In this document: in pieces, positions 50,507 through 60,250 of the stretch | How the letters are laid out: the number at the start of each line of letters is the position of its first letter | Numbering within the stretch: the first letter of the stretch is position 1 | NCBI GenBank assembly: GCA_902806575.1 | Contig: CADCXD010000004.1 | Location: 1,116,001 to 1,180,000, forward strand | Source of the DNA: Jackrogersella multiformis | Taxonomy: Eukaryota > Ascomycota > Sordariomycetes > Xylariales > Hypoxylaceae | Length of the DNA: 64,000 bases | Reading direction: 5' to 3' | The notes under the pieces: generated by a model | What the model saw: the letters and a program-made list of their open reading frames with translations, nothing else | Told to the model about the DNA's origin: nothing | Databases searched by the model: none | Program-made: the position numbers and the translations under genes

Positions 50507-52250
50507 ATGGCAGCTACCGAATCTGCCCAGTCGTCGGCCTTGGCCACCACTTCCAACAAGATTGCTCGCCCATCTCCTCCGGCCCAGTCCAAGCGCGACA
50601 AAAAACGACAAGTCTTGAACGACCGTCTATCTCTTCTAGCAGACAAGTTTAACCGCGACAAGGACAAACATTACCGAGACGAGCTACATAAAATCCAAAT
50701 CGATGTTAACCTCGTCGGCCGAGTCGATCCCTATGCCGACCGTCCCCTGGATGCGATTGATCGCGAGTACCATGACATACATCAGACTGCGAATGCGCAG
50801 CAGACCGCAAATGCCGGCGGTAATGGTAGTCCTAAGCGCAGCCTGCTTGAGATGGCAGGCCCCACATTCTCTGAATGGATTCACCAAACCGAGGATCTTG
50901 TTGAGCATCGCGACTACGACATGACCTGCCAGAAGGTATGGTTTTGTTGTTCTATATTCTTCAAGTACTTCTAATTACTCTTAATGTTCGCTAACTTATC
51001 TCCCATAGATCGAGTACGAGAGGAAGCTTCGTGAATGCGAGAAGGTGTGCGCATACAAGAACGAAGTAGCCAAGAGAGAGCACAGAACCCTCTCTAACAC
51101 GCTCCGAGACCGTCTCATAAACATCATTACCTCCAAGAAGCACCGACTAGGCAAAGAGAAAGAAGCCCTCGACATCTCCGACAGCTCTGCTCTCCTTCTA
51201 CATCCGAATCAATTCAGTCTTAACAACCCAGCAAGCCCTGGCGGAACGCATGGGAAGCGAAATACCCGATTGCGGAGGGAAATGGAGGAGCTACCCGGCT
51301 TCTCGGAGAATAAGAAGAGAAAGAGAAATGCTGCAGATGACGAAGGGTCGCCCGCTCCCAAAAGAGGAGCTCTCGACAGCTCTAACACCACGCCCTTCTG
51401 GTCGAGCGAGAGAATCCGAGGTCTGCGCAAGGAATCAGGCCCGGTTTTTAGCATCGAACAGCTATTCTCTGATAAGGAACTCGGACTGACCTATAACGCC
51501 GCAGCTCTAGCCGCCCACAAGCACCTTCTGATTCGTCGTGACACGAACGGCAACATCATCACCCCCTATGATAATGGGACCGCCAATGGGGACGCCAACG
51601 ACGATGAAGAGGACCCTGCTGCGGTAACCATGGAACGACAGCCTTCGCATACTACGCGAAGCACTCGAGGTGGCCAAGCTCAGCAGAATTTTTACGACGA
51701 CCAAGTGCTGGGAATAGAGGCACTAGCCAATTTCGAGATGCCAGGCAACCTAGACAAGGTGACTGGATCAGAACCTAAGCTCCCGCCGCTCATCCATTCG
51801 CAATACTCGAAGGCCTACAGAAGGGACGAGTCTAACACGCCTCCTACTCTGAATGAGTCTGACCGAGATAAAGACATCGCAGTGATGAAGCTATTGAAGT
51901 CGTATCAGGTTAAGCATGGTGTCGGGACAAACCTCGACGTGAACAACGGCGGCCGTAGACTGCTCGAAGCTATGGCGACGCCGCTGCACAAGAGCAAATA
52001 CGTGGCCTATACCCAAGGCCCACGACCCTCCACCGAGGTATTGTCAGAGTCTTTGGGCATTCACGACAGTGATATGAGAGTCGAGGCTCCAGGTGTTGAG
52101 CCGGAGAACTCTGGGAATACTGGAGTGGCTAAGGATTCTCTAGCTGTGACGAAGGATACTATAGGGGGGGTACCGATGAGCAGGCAGAGCAGCCTCGGAG
52201 GTGTTGCGATGAGCCGTTCGGGAAGCGCTAGAGGCAAGCGTAAGGCATGA
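50507..52250 (+). CDS. SDS3: Sds3-family subunit of the Rpd3L-type histone deacetylase complex
   Basis: Exons 50507-50935 and 51009-52250 join at Lys143/Ile144 and give 556 residues. Sds3 proteins hold the Sin3-Rpd3/HDAC1 corepressor together. Residues 28-75 (KRDKKRQVLNDRLSLLADKF, then HYRDELHKIQIDVNLV) and the helical stretch at about 140-195 (IEYERKLRECEKVCAYKNEV, then LRDRLINIITSKKHRLGKEK) follow the Sds3 pattern of paired coiled coils ending in a basic segment. NKKRKRN (about residues 240-246) is a likely nuclear signal. The rest, with a PFWSSERIRGLRKESGP motif and a SIEQLFSDKELGLTYN motif, appears to be a fungal extension. The tail is Ser/Gly/Arg-rich. The family call is good; whether it is the only Sds3 or a Dep1-like paralogue cannot be told here. 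Confidence 0.78.
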
Positions 52251-52569
52251 TTGTGGTAGTTGGTTTGATGGATCAAGGTCCATCGGGGGAGTGACTTTGA
52301 CTGAAGGCAGAAGTCTTCCAAAGGAATATATGTGCAAGCGTTTTGTTCATGGATATGTTTTTAGGTTCCTATCTGGAACTCTTGGCGACTCATGATGGCA
52401 TGGTTCGACCGACAACATACGAACGGGCGTTGGGGGGGGGGACTTGAGATATGCTCTTTTACGATTGCTTAGGTATTCAGGACAGTAATACCAAGCATCA
52501 ATTGCTGACTATTCATTCTGTCCACAAGGGAAACATAAGACGTGCTATGTGACTTGATATGTTACATCA
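52251..52569. other. Convergent 3' spacer
   Basis: This is the 319-base space between two converging stop codons. It holds a run of ten or more G near 52431-52441 and nothing else recognisable. Confidence 0.5.
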
Positions 52570-53439
52570 TCATGGGCCGAAAACCAAGGCCCTGACTTCA
52601 ATACTCTCCCGGCCCTCGGCATCCGGCCTCGACCTAGGATCCTCAAAAGCGGTATGAGGTACCCTCCCACCCGCCACACCCGATCCTTCCTTGACGCCCT
52701 CGCTATCAAAGCACTCTAGCAGCAGGCGTTCGTCGCCTGTCATGCCGCTCAGGTAGTACCACTTCTGAGCGGGGTTATACACGATCGCGGCGGTCTGCCC
52801 AACATACCCCTCCGGGTACCGGTGCTCGACGGGGATGACGTCATCCTCCCGGAGCGACGAGCTGGACGCGAAGGCTAGCGGCATCGACTCGACGGGGTTC
52901 TTGTTGAGCGTACGCCAGACATTGACGATGCGGTACCGCCCTCGCAGAAGCGAATCCGCGTCGGGCCCCAGGTGCCGCCGCACCCGCTTCGCGGCCGAGT
53001 ACGCGGTCTGGTCGATGTGCACGGACTGCACGGCCTTGCGCGGCGCCGACGCGTCCGCCCGCCGGATCGTGTGGTCGAAGATATACACGCGCGTGCTGCC
53101 CGGGATGCGCGAGAGCAGCAGCGCCTCCACCTCCGGGTAGTAGTTCGCGGCGATGGAGGCGTCGTCCCGGAACCCCGACGCGCCCTCCTCCGCCGACGGC
53201 GCCAGGCCCGCGATCACCTGGAAGGCGTCCCGGTCCAGCGTGTACGCCGACTCCTGCCCCCGGATGTCCGCGATGGTCACCGCGTGCTGGTCCGGCGTTA
53301 GGTTGCGCTGCGGCTGGCCCGCCGGCGGCTCGTCTACATAGTTGAAGGCGGTGACGCCCGGGGCCAGCGCGTGGCTGAAGTTCAGGTTGGCGGATACGGG
53401 GCCCCGCGGCACGTGCGATGGGGTCTGCGTGATGGCCAT
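52570..53439 (-). CDS. AsaB/CmcJ-type hydroxylase/desaturase
   Basis: A single exon encodes 289 residues of the family that includes fungal AsaB, GA4 desaturase and bacterial CmcJ, Fe(II)-type oxygenases of secondary metabolism. The motif VHIDQT gives the HxD metal ligand pair His141/Asp143; His262 in VPHTAFEDP is the likely third ligand. YRIVNVWRTLNK (169-180) and the C-terminal RESIEVRALVFGP are also typical. Codon use is very GC-rich in the middle of the gene (52800-53300), unlike the AT-richer flanks, but the neighbouring AT-hook gene is also GC-rich near its 3' end, so transfer is not needed to explain it. No other biosynthetic gene lies within 10 kb, so the substrate cannot be inferred. 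Its 5' flank is a 1.1-kb spacer shared with the diverging AT-hook gene. Confidence 0.83.
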   Translation of the reverse strand: MAITQTPSHVPRGPVSANLNFSHALAPGVTAFNYVDEPPAGQPQRNLTPDQHAVTIADIRGQESAYTLDRDAFQVIAGLAPSAEEGASGFRDDASIAANYYPEVEALLLSRIPGSTRVYIFDHTIRRADASAPRKAVQSVHIDQTAYSAAKRVRRHLGPDADSLLRGRYRIVNVWRTLNKNPVESMPLAFASSSSLREDDVIPVEHRYPEGYVGQTAAIVYNPAQKWYYLSGMTGDERLLLECFDSEGVKEGSGVAGGRVPHTAFEDPRSRPDAEGRESIEVRALVFGP

Positions 53440-54565
53440 TGGAGCGGCTGGTAGATTTGCGGTATTGGGTAGAGTAGAGTATGGAACTGAAAGCAGTAGT
53501 AGACTTGAAGATAGCTGGCGTAGACTGGACTGACTATCCTGTGAGGAAGCTTGGTGGTGCGAGGCAAGCAGGAGATACTAACGCCAGACGTCGACTTCGA
53601 CATCTAGCTTGGCTTATATAGACAATCATGGCTTTACGTTTCTCCTGCCTCTCATAGGTGTATTTCAAATCAAGCCGGTCTTAGGACCTAGGTAGAGCCT
53701 CCAAATCACGTCATGCATTATCAGACGAGCTCGGGTCAGTAAGTTCGGGCAATTTTGTTTGTCTCTGCATATTGCTTTGTCAGAAACGGATGAGGGTTGC
53801 AGGTCTCCCGCATCTTATCCGATGATATGCCGTCTTTTAAGGAGTCATGAAGAAGAAGAAGATTCTAGCTAATATAATGCAACTTTAAAGTTACTGATCC
53901 GAATGTCTTTGATATCACTATAGGTATCTGATGACGTAGGAGAATGTATTAGGTCCCTAGGTACCGAGTCGAATCTCCAAATGGGGTTTCCCCGTTCTTT
54001 TGACGAATATTCTTTGAATTTAATTATCACATTGATTATAAATCCCGGCTTAACTACGGATACATATCCCTAGGTACCTAGGTACATAATGATGCTCTTT
54101 TTTTATAAGTCCATCCTACCTACCCAGGTATTAGGTAATCTGTCAAATACCCCGCCGGTACATACACTACACGTGTTCAGGCAGGGCCACTTCTATCCCC
54201 AGGGCCCACAAGTTTTCTCCAACGGTCAACCTATCAAATCGCGCCAGGATTAAGCAATTTAAAGTAAACAAACTGCTTCTTTTGGGATTTCGCTAGGGTT
54301 TAGGTGCTACACTACCTAGGTAGGTACCTACCTAAGGTACCTATCTACCTGGTACTTACACTACCTAAGGCAGGTAGAAACTTTGGTAGCTCTCCGGCGC
54401 GTCCCCTGCATGCAACTTTCACAAACCCGGTGTATAATAGCAAATATCCAATGTGCCAATTGTATTCCACACCTAGGTACTTTATTTGCAGTCTTCATAT
54501 GCTCTGAGTATTCATTGACTACCTAGGTAGCTACCGGCTTCTATTATTGCTATATAATAGCTATC
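53440..54565. promoter_or_regulatory. Divergent intergenic region with GGTA palindromes
   Basis: This separates two diverging genes. GGTA/TACC palindromes lie at 53955-53968, 54069-54085, 54312-54372, 54472-54482 and 54519-54535, the last only 31 bases before the AT-hook start codon. No gene is visible; the 54304-54507 frame is built from the repeats. Confidence 0.5.
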
Positions 54566-57500
54566 ATGGATGACTTGCCGTCGTCTCCTGACCCGCTTGG
54601 GGATGAACCACCAAGCTCGGCGCATTCGATTGCGCGACACACCGGAACTACCATTAGGAATCACGACCTCTCCACCATCTCTATCCCTAGATCTCAACTG
54701 ATGAGGGTATCCCCTACGAGAAGAAACTCCCCTAGGAAGCGGACTTTCGAACTCGATGTCGGCAACGAACTCTCACCGCAAAAGATCCTCGTCACCGTCG
54801 AGGCAGAAGAGGCTATGCGGCGGGGTATAAATCGTACATTATTCCCATCATACTCCCCGACGAGAAACGATTACCGGAGAGACGCTATTACCACTACTTC
54901 CGTACCTCTCAACGATGAGATAGTAAATGAATCTACTCCGCGACGACGCGGCCGGCCGCGCCGGACGAGTAACGGTACCCCCATGCCGAAGGGCAAGAAG
55001 AGGGCTGGAACGCCTATTGAGAAAGACTCTCGACGGACGCGACAAAAAGGCGACCCAGAATCCGAAATTAGTATATTGAATGATACGCCAAGGGGGACAG
55101 ATGCGGGATCTACACCGAAGGCAAAGGCGAGGACGCGGAAGACACCTAAAAACGCGCCTACGGCTCAAGTTATGCCATCGTCACAGCTCTCCAACACGAC
55201 GAAGAGGAAACGGGGTCGACCGCGAAAAGCACCGATGTCTGAGGAGATTACTATTCCTACGAATATGGACGATCGATCGGATGGCGATGTGGCGAATAAT
55301 GATACTGTCCAGTCAGCTCGAGATACCTCGGAAAACTTACCACCATCTCTTCCAGACATGTCCGGATATAGAAACGGCCGACGAAGTCGCCAAGAGGTGG
55401 CTAATGATGACACGCTGACCCTCATTGACGAGATAGCAAGAGCCGGTGATAGCACGCCGACGCCGGCGGATATATCGAACTCGTATAGGTCAGAAAGGAT
55501 ACGGCAAAGACGAGAATCGCCAAGAATATCACATCAAGAAGAAGGGCTAGATGACGAAGATATGTTCATGGGCGATGATTATCCGCCATTGATGGAACAA
55601 CATAGCGATATAGAGTCAGATTTCGATGACAATAGGGGCGAACCCTACAGTGGACAAGATACGCTCGCGCACGCATCCGACTTCAGCATGATAGCAGTGG
55701 AATCACTTCCTTCGTTTCAAGCGAACAGAAGCGCCTTTCCTACCGATCCCCCGGATATGGCTTCTGAGACCAATCTAATAATAAACGAAACCCTCGAGTC
55801 GTTGCGAAATAGCATCCAGGCCGAAGTAGCTCAGCAATCGACAGCGGGCTTGAACACTAGGAGGGACGACCTACCAGCAGAAGAGGATCGATCTACGGCG
55901 CCAGAGGGTTCATCGGCAGAAGGCAGCGATTACGACCTACTCGGACGGTTAAGAAGCCCGAGGAGGCAAAAGCAACTCCCGCTAAGTCGCCAAGTATTTT
56001 CTGGCAAAACGCCTCATGTGGACGACTCCTTCTCGAGTATTCCGGATAGTATCCTCCGAGCAGCAACACCGCGACGTTTGCCTATGAAGCCGACCTCCGC
56101 AAATAACCAGCTTGAGGAGACTGAAGGATATGATGATTCATTTTCTGAAATACCTGAAGCAGTTCTCGAGGCCGCCACCCCGAAGCCGGCTATTCGTACA
56201 GCAATGTCCGCGGAAGGAAGTCATGCGGAGACCCCAGTCCCTCATGGCCAGGTCAGTTCCGCGAGTAAGGACACGGGATCTAACCTGGGATCGAGCAGAC
56301 TACCCACTCCGGATGATACGTCATCTTCGAATGCCGGTTCTAAGAGAGCGCCGGAAGATGAAATCGGCGAATCCTCAAGAGCTCCAACACTTGTCCTCCC
56401 TACTTCGAATTCGGGAATTCAATCCTCGCCCCCTATTATGAATCGACCACGTACAATGGACTTTAGACCATCTCAACCCTCTCAGGAGATTAACAATACC
56501 CCGGGGTTACAGCAATCTTCTCCCCAGCTACCACCCTCTGCTAAAGAAGCCACGGAGCCATCTAAATCTTTAGAGCCTCCTCATTATAGCAGGCCATCGC
56601 TTTCGCCAATTGTACGAGCTGGGCGAACTCTTCAGAATGTCATGTCAGATAGATCGTCCCCTGAAGGCCGTGAAGGCAGTCTCGGGAGCCCATTTAGAGG
56701 ACCTGCTAACAATGAGTCTTCACGGCCAATTCCTTTCGATCCCTCTGGTCAAATGTCTATGCGCAAATCACCAACCCGTACTCTTCATGGCATCTCTTCC
56801 CAACTCAATGCCCAATCCTCACTTAATCCAAATCCTACGTCTGTATACAATATGAGGTCTAACTTTCCACATAACCAACCACTGGCACAAGGCGATGTAT
56901 TAGGTAACGTCTCGGATCCGTTTGGTTCAGATAGGAATGACTATCGGCAGACCGAGGCGCTGGGGAAAGCTGCATACGGTACTGATGACCGAGTATCACG
57001 ACGTGAACATTCAACAGTTATCCCATCAGCGGCCAGCTCAACCAGAGCTATGCCGCCCAACGATAATGAAACGAGTTGGGTCCCAGATAACACCAGTCGC
57101 CGGCAAGAAGTGAACCATCGTCCAGCATCACAGATATTCCGTTCCCAAAATTCAAGCTTTTTCGCCACTAATGGGTCAAATGCGAGCCAAGTAATGGCTA
57201 GGAATGCCGATCTCGCCGAACATGAGGAAGAAGAGGAACAAGAGCAAGCACAGGATGATGACTATAATGGTCAAAGCATGAATTACGAAGAGGACGATGT
57301 TGACGATAATGTTGATGATCTCTGGGATTTCGAGGCTTCAAGGCCAACCCCCAGGAGGCCGGACCCGGAGCCGGAGCAGGAGCCAACACGACGTGCATCG
57401 CAGCTATACGATCCGCCTCCTCGACGAACTAAGATTCCAAGCCCTTGGAGAAGATCGACTAGGCGACTGATATACAGGGAGGAGATCGCGAGCTCTTCTC

Positions 57501-59332
57501 AAATAGAAATTGAGGAGAACCCACAAAGTGAGGTAGAAGAGCCCTCATTAGTGCGACCCCGACCTCCACGACCCTCAAATGCTCACTCGATAGTTCAAGG
57601 AATGGTGCCCGATCCTTCTGATGCTAGCGAGCGCTCGTCTCATTCACCCGAGCAAGAAGCTCAAGAACAACTAACAGAGCCAGCAGGGCCTGCAGATGCT
57701 TCCGAGTATTCGATGCTAGTTCCAATGGAGGATGCGCCAGCTACTCAGCAGAAACCTGCGCCGGCTCCCGCTAAACCTGGACTATTCGGTGGGTTTAATA
57801 TCTTGTCTTTCTTCTCGTCGCCGGCTACGTTGCCTACGAAGGCTCCTGAGACCGGGCAAGCGAGCACAACCCGTAACGTCGAAAAGGCGGCTCAGCCGTT
57901 GTTCCAGAAACCGGCGCCGGCGGCAATAGAACAAGCACCTAAAGAACCACAGAAGTCTCTTTGGTCTACCGGGTTATTCCCTTCCATTCCGCAAAAGGAA
58001 TTCCAGCCAAGTCCAGAGCGGCGAACTGACCTGTTCTCTCCGGCACCCCCTTCGCAATCGAACAACACAATACAGGATACTTATGAGTCGCCTTCACCTG
58101 CACCGTCACCGTCGCCCTCGCCTGCTCCATCTCCATCACTATCGCCTGAAGCATCACCTTCGCCCGAACCTGCTTCCCCGCAGTCATCTCAGCAATCACT
58201 TGAACCATCGCCCGAACCATCACATGAACAATCTCCTGAACAGTATCCTGAACCAACGCCTGAATCGTCACCGTCACTTGAACCCTCAACTCCCAGGGGG
58301 CGGCCGTACCCACAGCTGTACCCATCAATCGAGCAGAAACGAAACTTTACACCACGGCCAGGCCAGTCAGGCTTGTCTCTTTTCGAACCCAGTCCATCTA
58401 TTCGCGGACCCCAAACCACAGATAACGGCCATCTCCAGACATCGAGCGACGAGCTGCAGGAATCTTCGTTTATGACAGACGGGACAGAGTACGAGCGCTT
58501 ACCACCGAGAGAAAAGCCATCACGGTGGGATAGGACGCTGTCGCCATCTAAATCGTGCTTCCGCTCCCCCATGAAACCCACTACGCCCGGACGCGTCGTA
58601 GCCTTCAAACCGAGCATGCTCTCTCCTGCCGCACAGGCGCAAGTTCGCGCCGAGAACCAGCTGATCGGCGGGAACAAGAGCAACGGAATCCTATCCCAAG
58701 GCCCGTCTCTACTCCGTCCCGCGCCCGCGCCCGCAATTGTAAATTGGGAGAGCGAAAACGCGCCAATCTCAGCTTTCTGCCGCCCCCCAACAACCTGGAA
58801 CGCCGTCGCGCCCAGGGCCCCACGCCCTTACTCCCCAGCCAAAGCCACCGCCACCGCCTACGCCTACGTCAGATCCAAACCCAAAGACACAAGCTTAGGC
58901 CTGTCGCACACAGAGTGGTCGCGCCAGCACTGGGTCCGGCTCGACGAGATGCTGCAGCTGCGGCGCCGCGATCCCCTCGCCTTCCAGCAGCAGCTGCCGC
59001 TGCCGCCGCGCGCCCAGCGCCGCTCCCAGACCTCCCCGCTCCTCGGCAAGGAGGTCACCGCACAGGGCGAGAGCGTCCTCCTCCAGCCCTGGCACCTCGA
59101 GGTCGTCGAGGCCTTCCGCATCGAGGTCGCCGGCTGGGACGAGAGGTCCCTCGCCAAGAGGCTGTTCGCGCTGCTGGTGGGCGAGGAGAGGAGGCGGAAG
59201 GGCTTGGTGGGGGGTGGGAAAAGGGGGGATGGGAAGGGAAGTGGTAGCGGGGTCGGGAATGGGGTCGGGAGTAAGAGGAGGAGAGAGGTCCAAGATGAAC
59301 GCGAAGATGGCGACAGACCAAGTTTCAGCTAA
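54566..59332 (+). CDS. Large AT-hook protein, mostly disordered
   Basis: A single uninterrupted exon encodes 1588 residues. Two AT-hooks, RRRGRPRR (about residues 126-133) and KRKRGRPRK (about 213-221), predict binding to the minor groove of AT-rich DNA. The N-terminus contains SPQKILVTVEAEEAMRRGIN (about residues 70-89), which looks structured and conserved. A motif is duplicated: DDSFSSIPDSILRAATP (from residue 486) and DDSFSEIPEAVLEAATP (from residue 523). Acidic runs lie near residues 890-925 and a GLFGGFNILSFFSSP segment near 1073. Residues 1172-1245 are a Pro/Ser/Glu tandem low-complexity tract. A folded-looking C-terminal domain spans about 1445-1540 (WSRQHWVRLDEML, LQPWHLEVVEAFRIEVAGWD, LAKRLFALLVGEE). 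Proteins of this layout are annotated in fungi as AT-hook or AT DNA-binding protein; I know no function. A role in chromatin or nuclear architecture is inference. Confidence 0.78.
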   Translation: MDDLPSSPDPLGDEPPSSAHSIARHTGTTIRNHDLSTISIPRSQLMRVSPTRRNSPRKRTFELDVGNELSPQKILVTVEAEEAMRRGINRTLFPSYSPTRNDYRRDAITTTSVPLNDEIVNESTPRRRGRPRRTSNGTPMPKGKKRAGTPIEKDSRRTRQKGDPESEISILNDTPRGTDAGSTPKAKARTRKTPKNAPTAQVMPSSQLSNTTKRKRGRPRKAPMSEEITIPTNMDDRSDGDVANNDTVQSARDTSENLPPSLPDMSGYRNGRRSRQEVANDDTLTLIDEIARAGDSTPTPADISNSYRSERIRQRRESPRISHQEEGLDDEDMFMGDDYPPLMEQHSDIESDFDDNRGEPYSGQDTLAHASDFSMIAVESLPSFQANRSAFPTDPPDMASETNLIINETLESLRNSIQAEVAQQSTAGLNTRRDDLPAEEDRSTAPEGSSAEGSDYDLLGRLRSPRRQKQLPLSRQVFSGKTPHVDDSFSSIPDSILRAATPRRLPMKPTSANNQLEETEGYDDSFSEIPEAVLEAATPKPAIRTAMSAEGSHAETPVPHGQVSSASKDTGSNLGSSRLPTPDDTSSSNAGSKRAPEDEIGESSRAPTLVLPTSNSGIQSSPPIMNRPRTMDFRPSQPSQEINNTPGLQQSSPQLPPSAKEATEPSKSLEPPHYSRPSLSPIVRAGRTLQNVMSDRSSPEGREGSLGSPFRGPANNESSRPIPFDPSGQMSMRKSPTRTLHGISSQLNAQSSLNPNPTSVYNMRSNFPHNQPLAQGDVLGNVSDPFGSDRNDYRQTEALGKAAYGTDDRVSRREHSTVIPSAASSTRAMPPNDNETSWVPDNTSRRQEVNHRPASQIFRSQNSSFFATNGSNASQVMARNADLAEHEEEEEQEQAQDDDYNGQSMNYEEDDVDDNVDDLWDFEASRPTPRRPDPEPEQEPTRRASQLYDPPPRRTKIPSPWRRSTRRLIYREEIASSSQIEIEENPQSEVEEPSLVRPRPPRPSNAHSIVQGMVPDPSDASERSSHSPEQEAQEQLTEPAGPADASEYSMLVPMEDAPATQQKPAPAPAKPGLFGGFNILSFFSSPATLPTKAPETGQASTTRNVEKAAQPLFQKPAPAAIEQAPKEPQKSLWSTGLFPSIPQKEFQPSPERRTDLFSPAPPSQSNNTIQDTYESPSPAPSPSPSPAPSPSLSPEASPSPEPASPQSSQQSLEPSPEPSHEQSPEQYPEPTPESSPSLEPSTPRGRPYPQLYPSIEQKRNFTPRPGQSGLSLFEPSPSIRGPQTTDNGHLQTSSDELQESSFMTDGTEYERLPPREKPSRWDRTLSPSKSCFRSPMKPTTPGRVVAFKPSMLSPAAQAQVRAENQLIGGNKSNGILSQGPSLLRPAPAPAIVNWESENAPISAFCRPPTTWNAVAPRAPRPYSPAKATATAYAYVRSKPKDTSLGLSHTEWSRQHWVRLDEMLQLRRRDPLAFQQQLPLPPRAQRRSQTSPLLGKEVTAQGESVLLQPWHLEVVEAFRIEVAGWDERSLAKRLFALLVGEERRRKGLVGGGKRGDGKGSGSGVGNGVGSKRRREVQDEREDGDRPSFS

Positions 59333-60250
59333 GACCATATGGAAGTCGAAGCTGCCTAGTTACCTAGCTACCGAGCTCGAAGGATGATACGATAGAAGTT
59401 GCTACAGAGCCGCGAGGACGGATATACCCAGCATTAGCCGGCCTTTGCTTGCTCGCTCACGGCAGAGAGGCACATAGGAAAATAGCCAGCATTGGAAAGG
59501 AAAACGGACACCTAGCACTTGGGGGCGGACAGGTATTGAGATTGTTTGATTATTCGGGGTTTTAATTGTTTGATTATCCATCAGCTGTTCACCGACTGAC
59601 CCATTCCTCGATACCCCTTGGTTCCCAGCGGCGGGCGGGATACTCCATGTCGGTCCTGTACAAACCCATCCGTTCATCAACGAGCTGAGTCCTGTTCTGT
59701 TGTTGTGGTTTGGCGATCGGACTGGATCGGTCCGGGTTGGTTTGGATTGGAGTTAGGGCGTCAATCACGGCGGGAAAAGCATCCACGAGGGCGTTAGTCG
59801 GTCGATCGGTTAGGTAGTTGTTCGGCTAAGGCTGGGACAGATCACATCATTAATAGGACGGCAAAATTGCATTGCATTGCGTATTTGCTTTACTTACCTA
59901 GGTGCCTACCTAAGGTATGCAGGTTTAACATGGGATGGTGATGATAAGTCTACAGATAGGTACCTGAGTAGGTATGGTACTGTATATGTATAGGTATGTA
60001 TATGGTGTAAGCGTGTATGTGTGTGTATGTGTGTGCCAAAGAAGCCACAATGCTCTTTATCTTTATTTTATTGAATTGGCGCCTAGGCAGTAGCCCGTCG
60101 GCTCCTGGCTCCTGGCACTCTACGTAGTAATATTACATACACCAGAGGGCATTTCCATCCCGTCTCGGCCGACGCTACATCGCCTTAAGAGATGTAATCC
60201 CGCCCCCTCCCCCTTTTTCCTTCGCCAGATCTTACGATCAGGTAGCCGCT
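59333..60250. other. Spacer between the AT-hook gene and RPN6
   Basis: The two genes converge, so this is mainly 3' sequence. A GGTA motif cluster lies at 59895-59990 and a GT/GTAT microsatellite at 60005-60035. No gene is visible. Confidence 0.5.

Noticed and set aside
44565..59332. A functional chromatin gene cluster made of the PARP-UBC, SDS3-like and AT-hook genes
   Set aside because: Three adjacent genes with possible nuclear roles is suggestive, but an unrelated oxygenase lies between them, spacers are long and orientations vary. Chance neighbourhood is the simpler reading.
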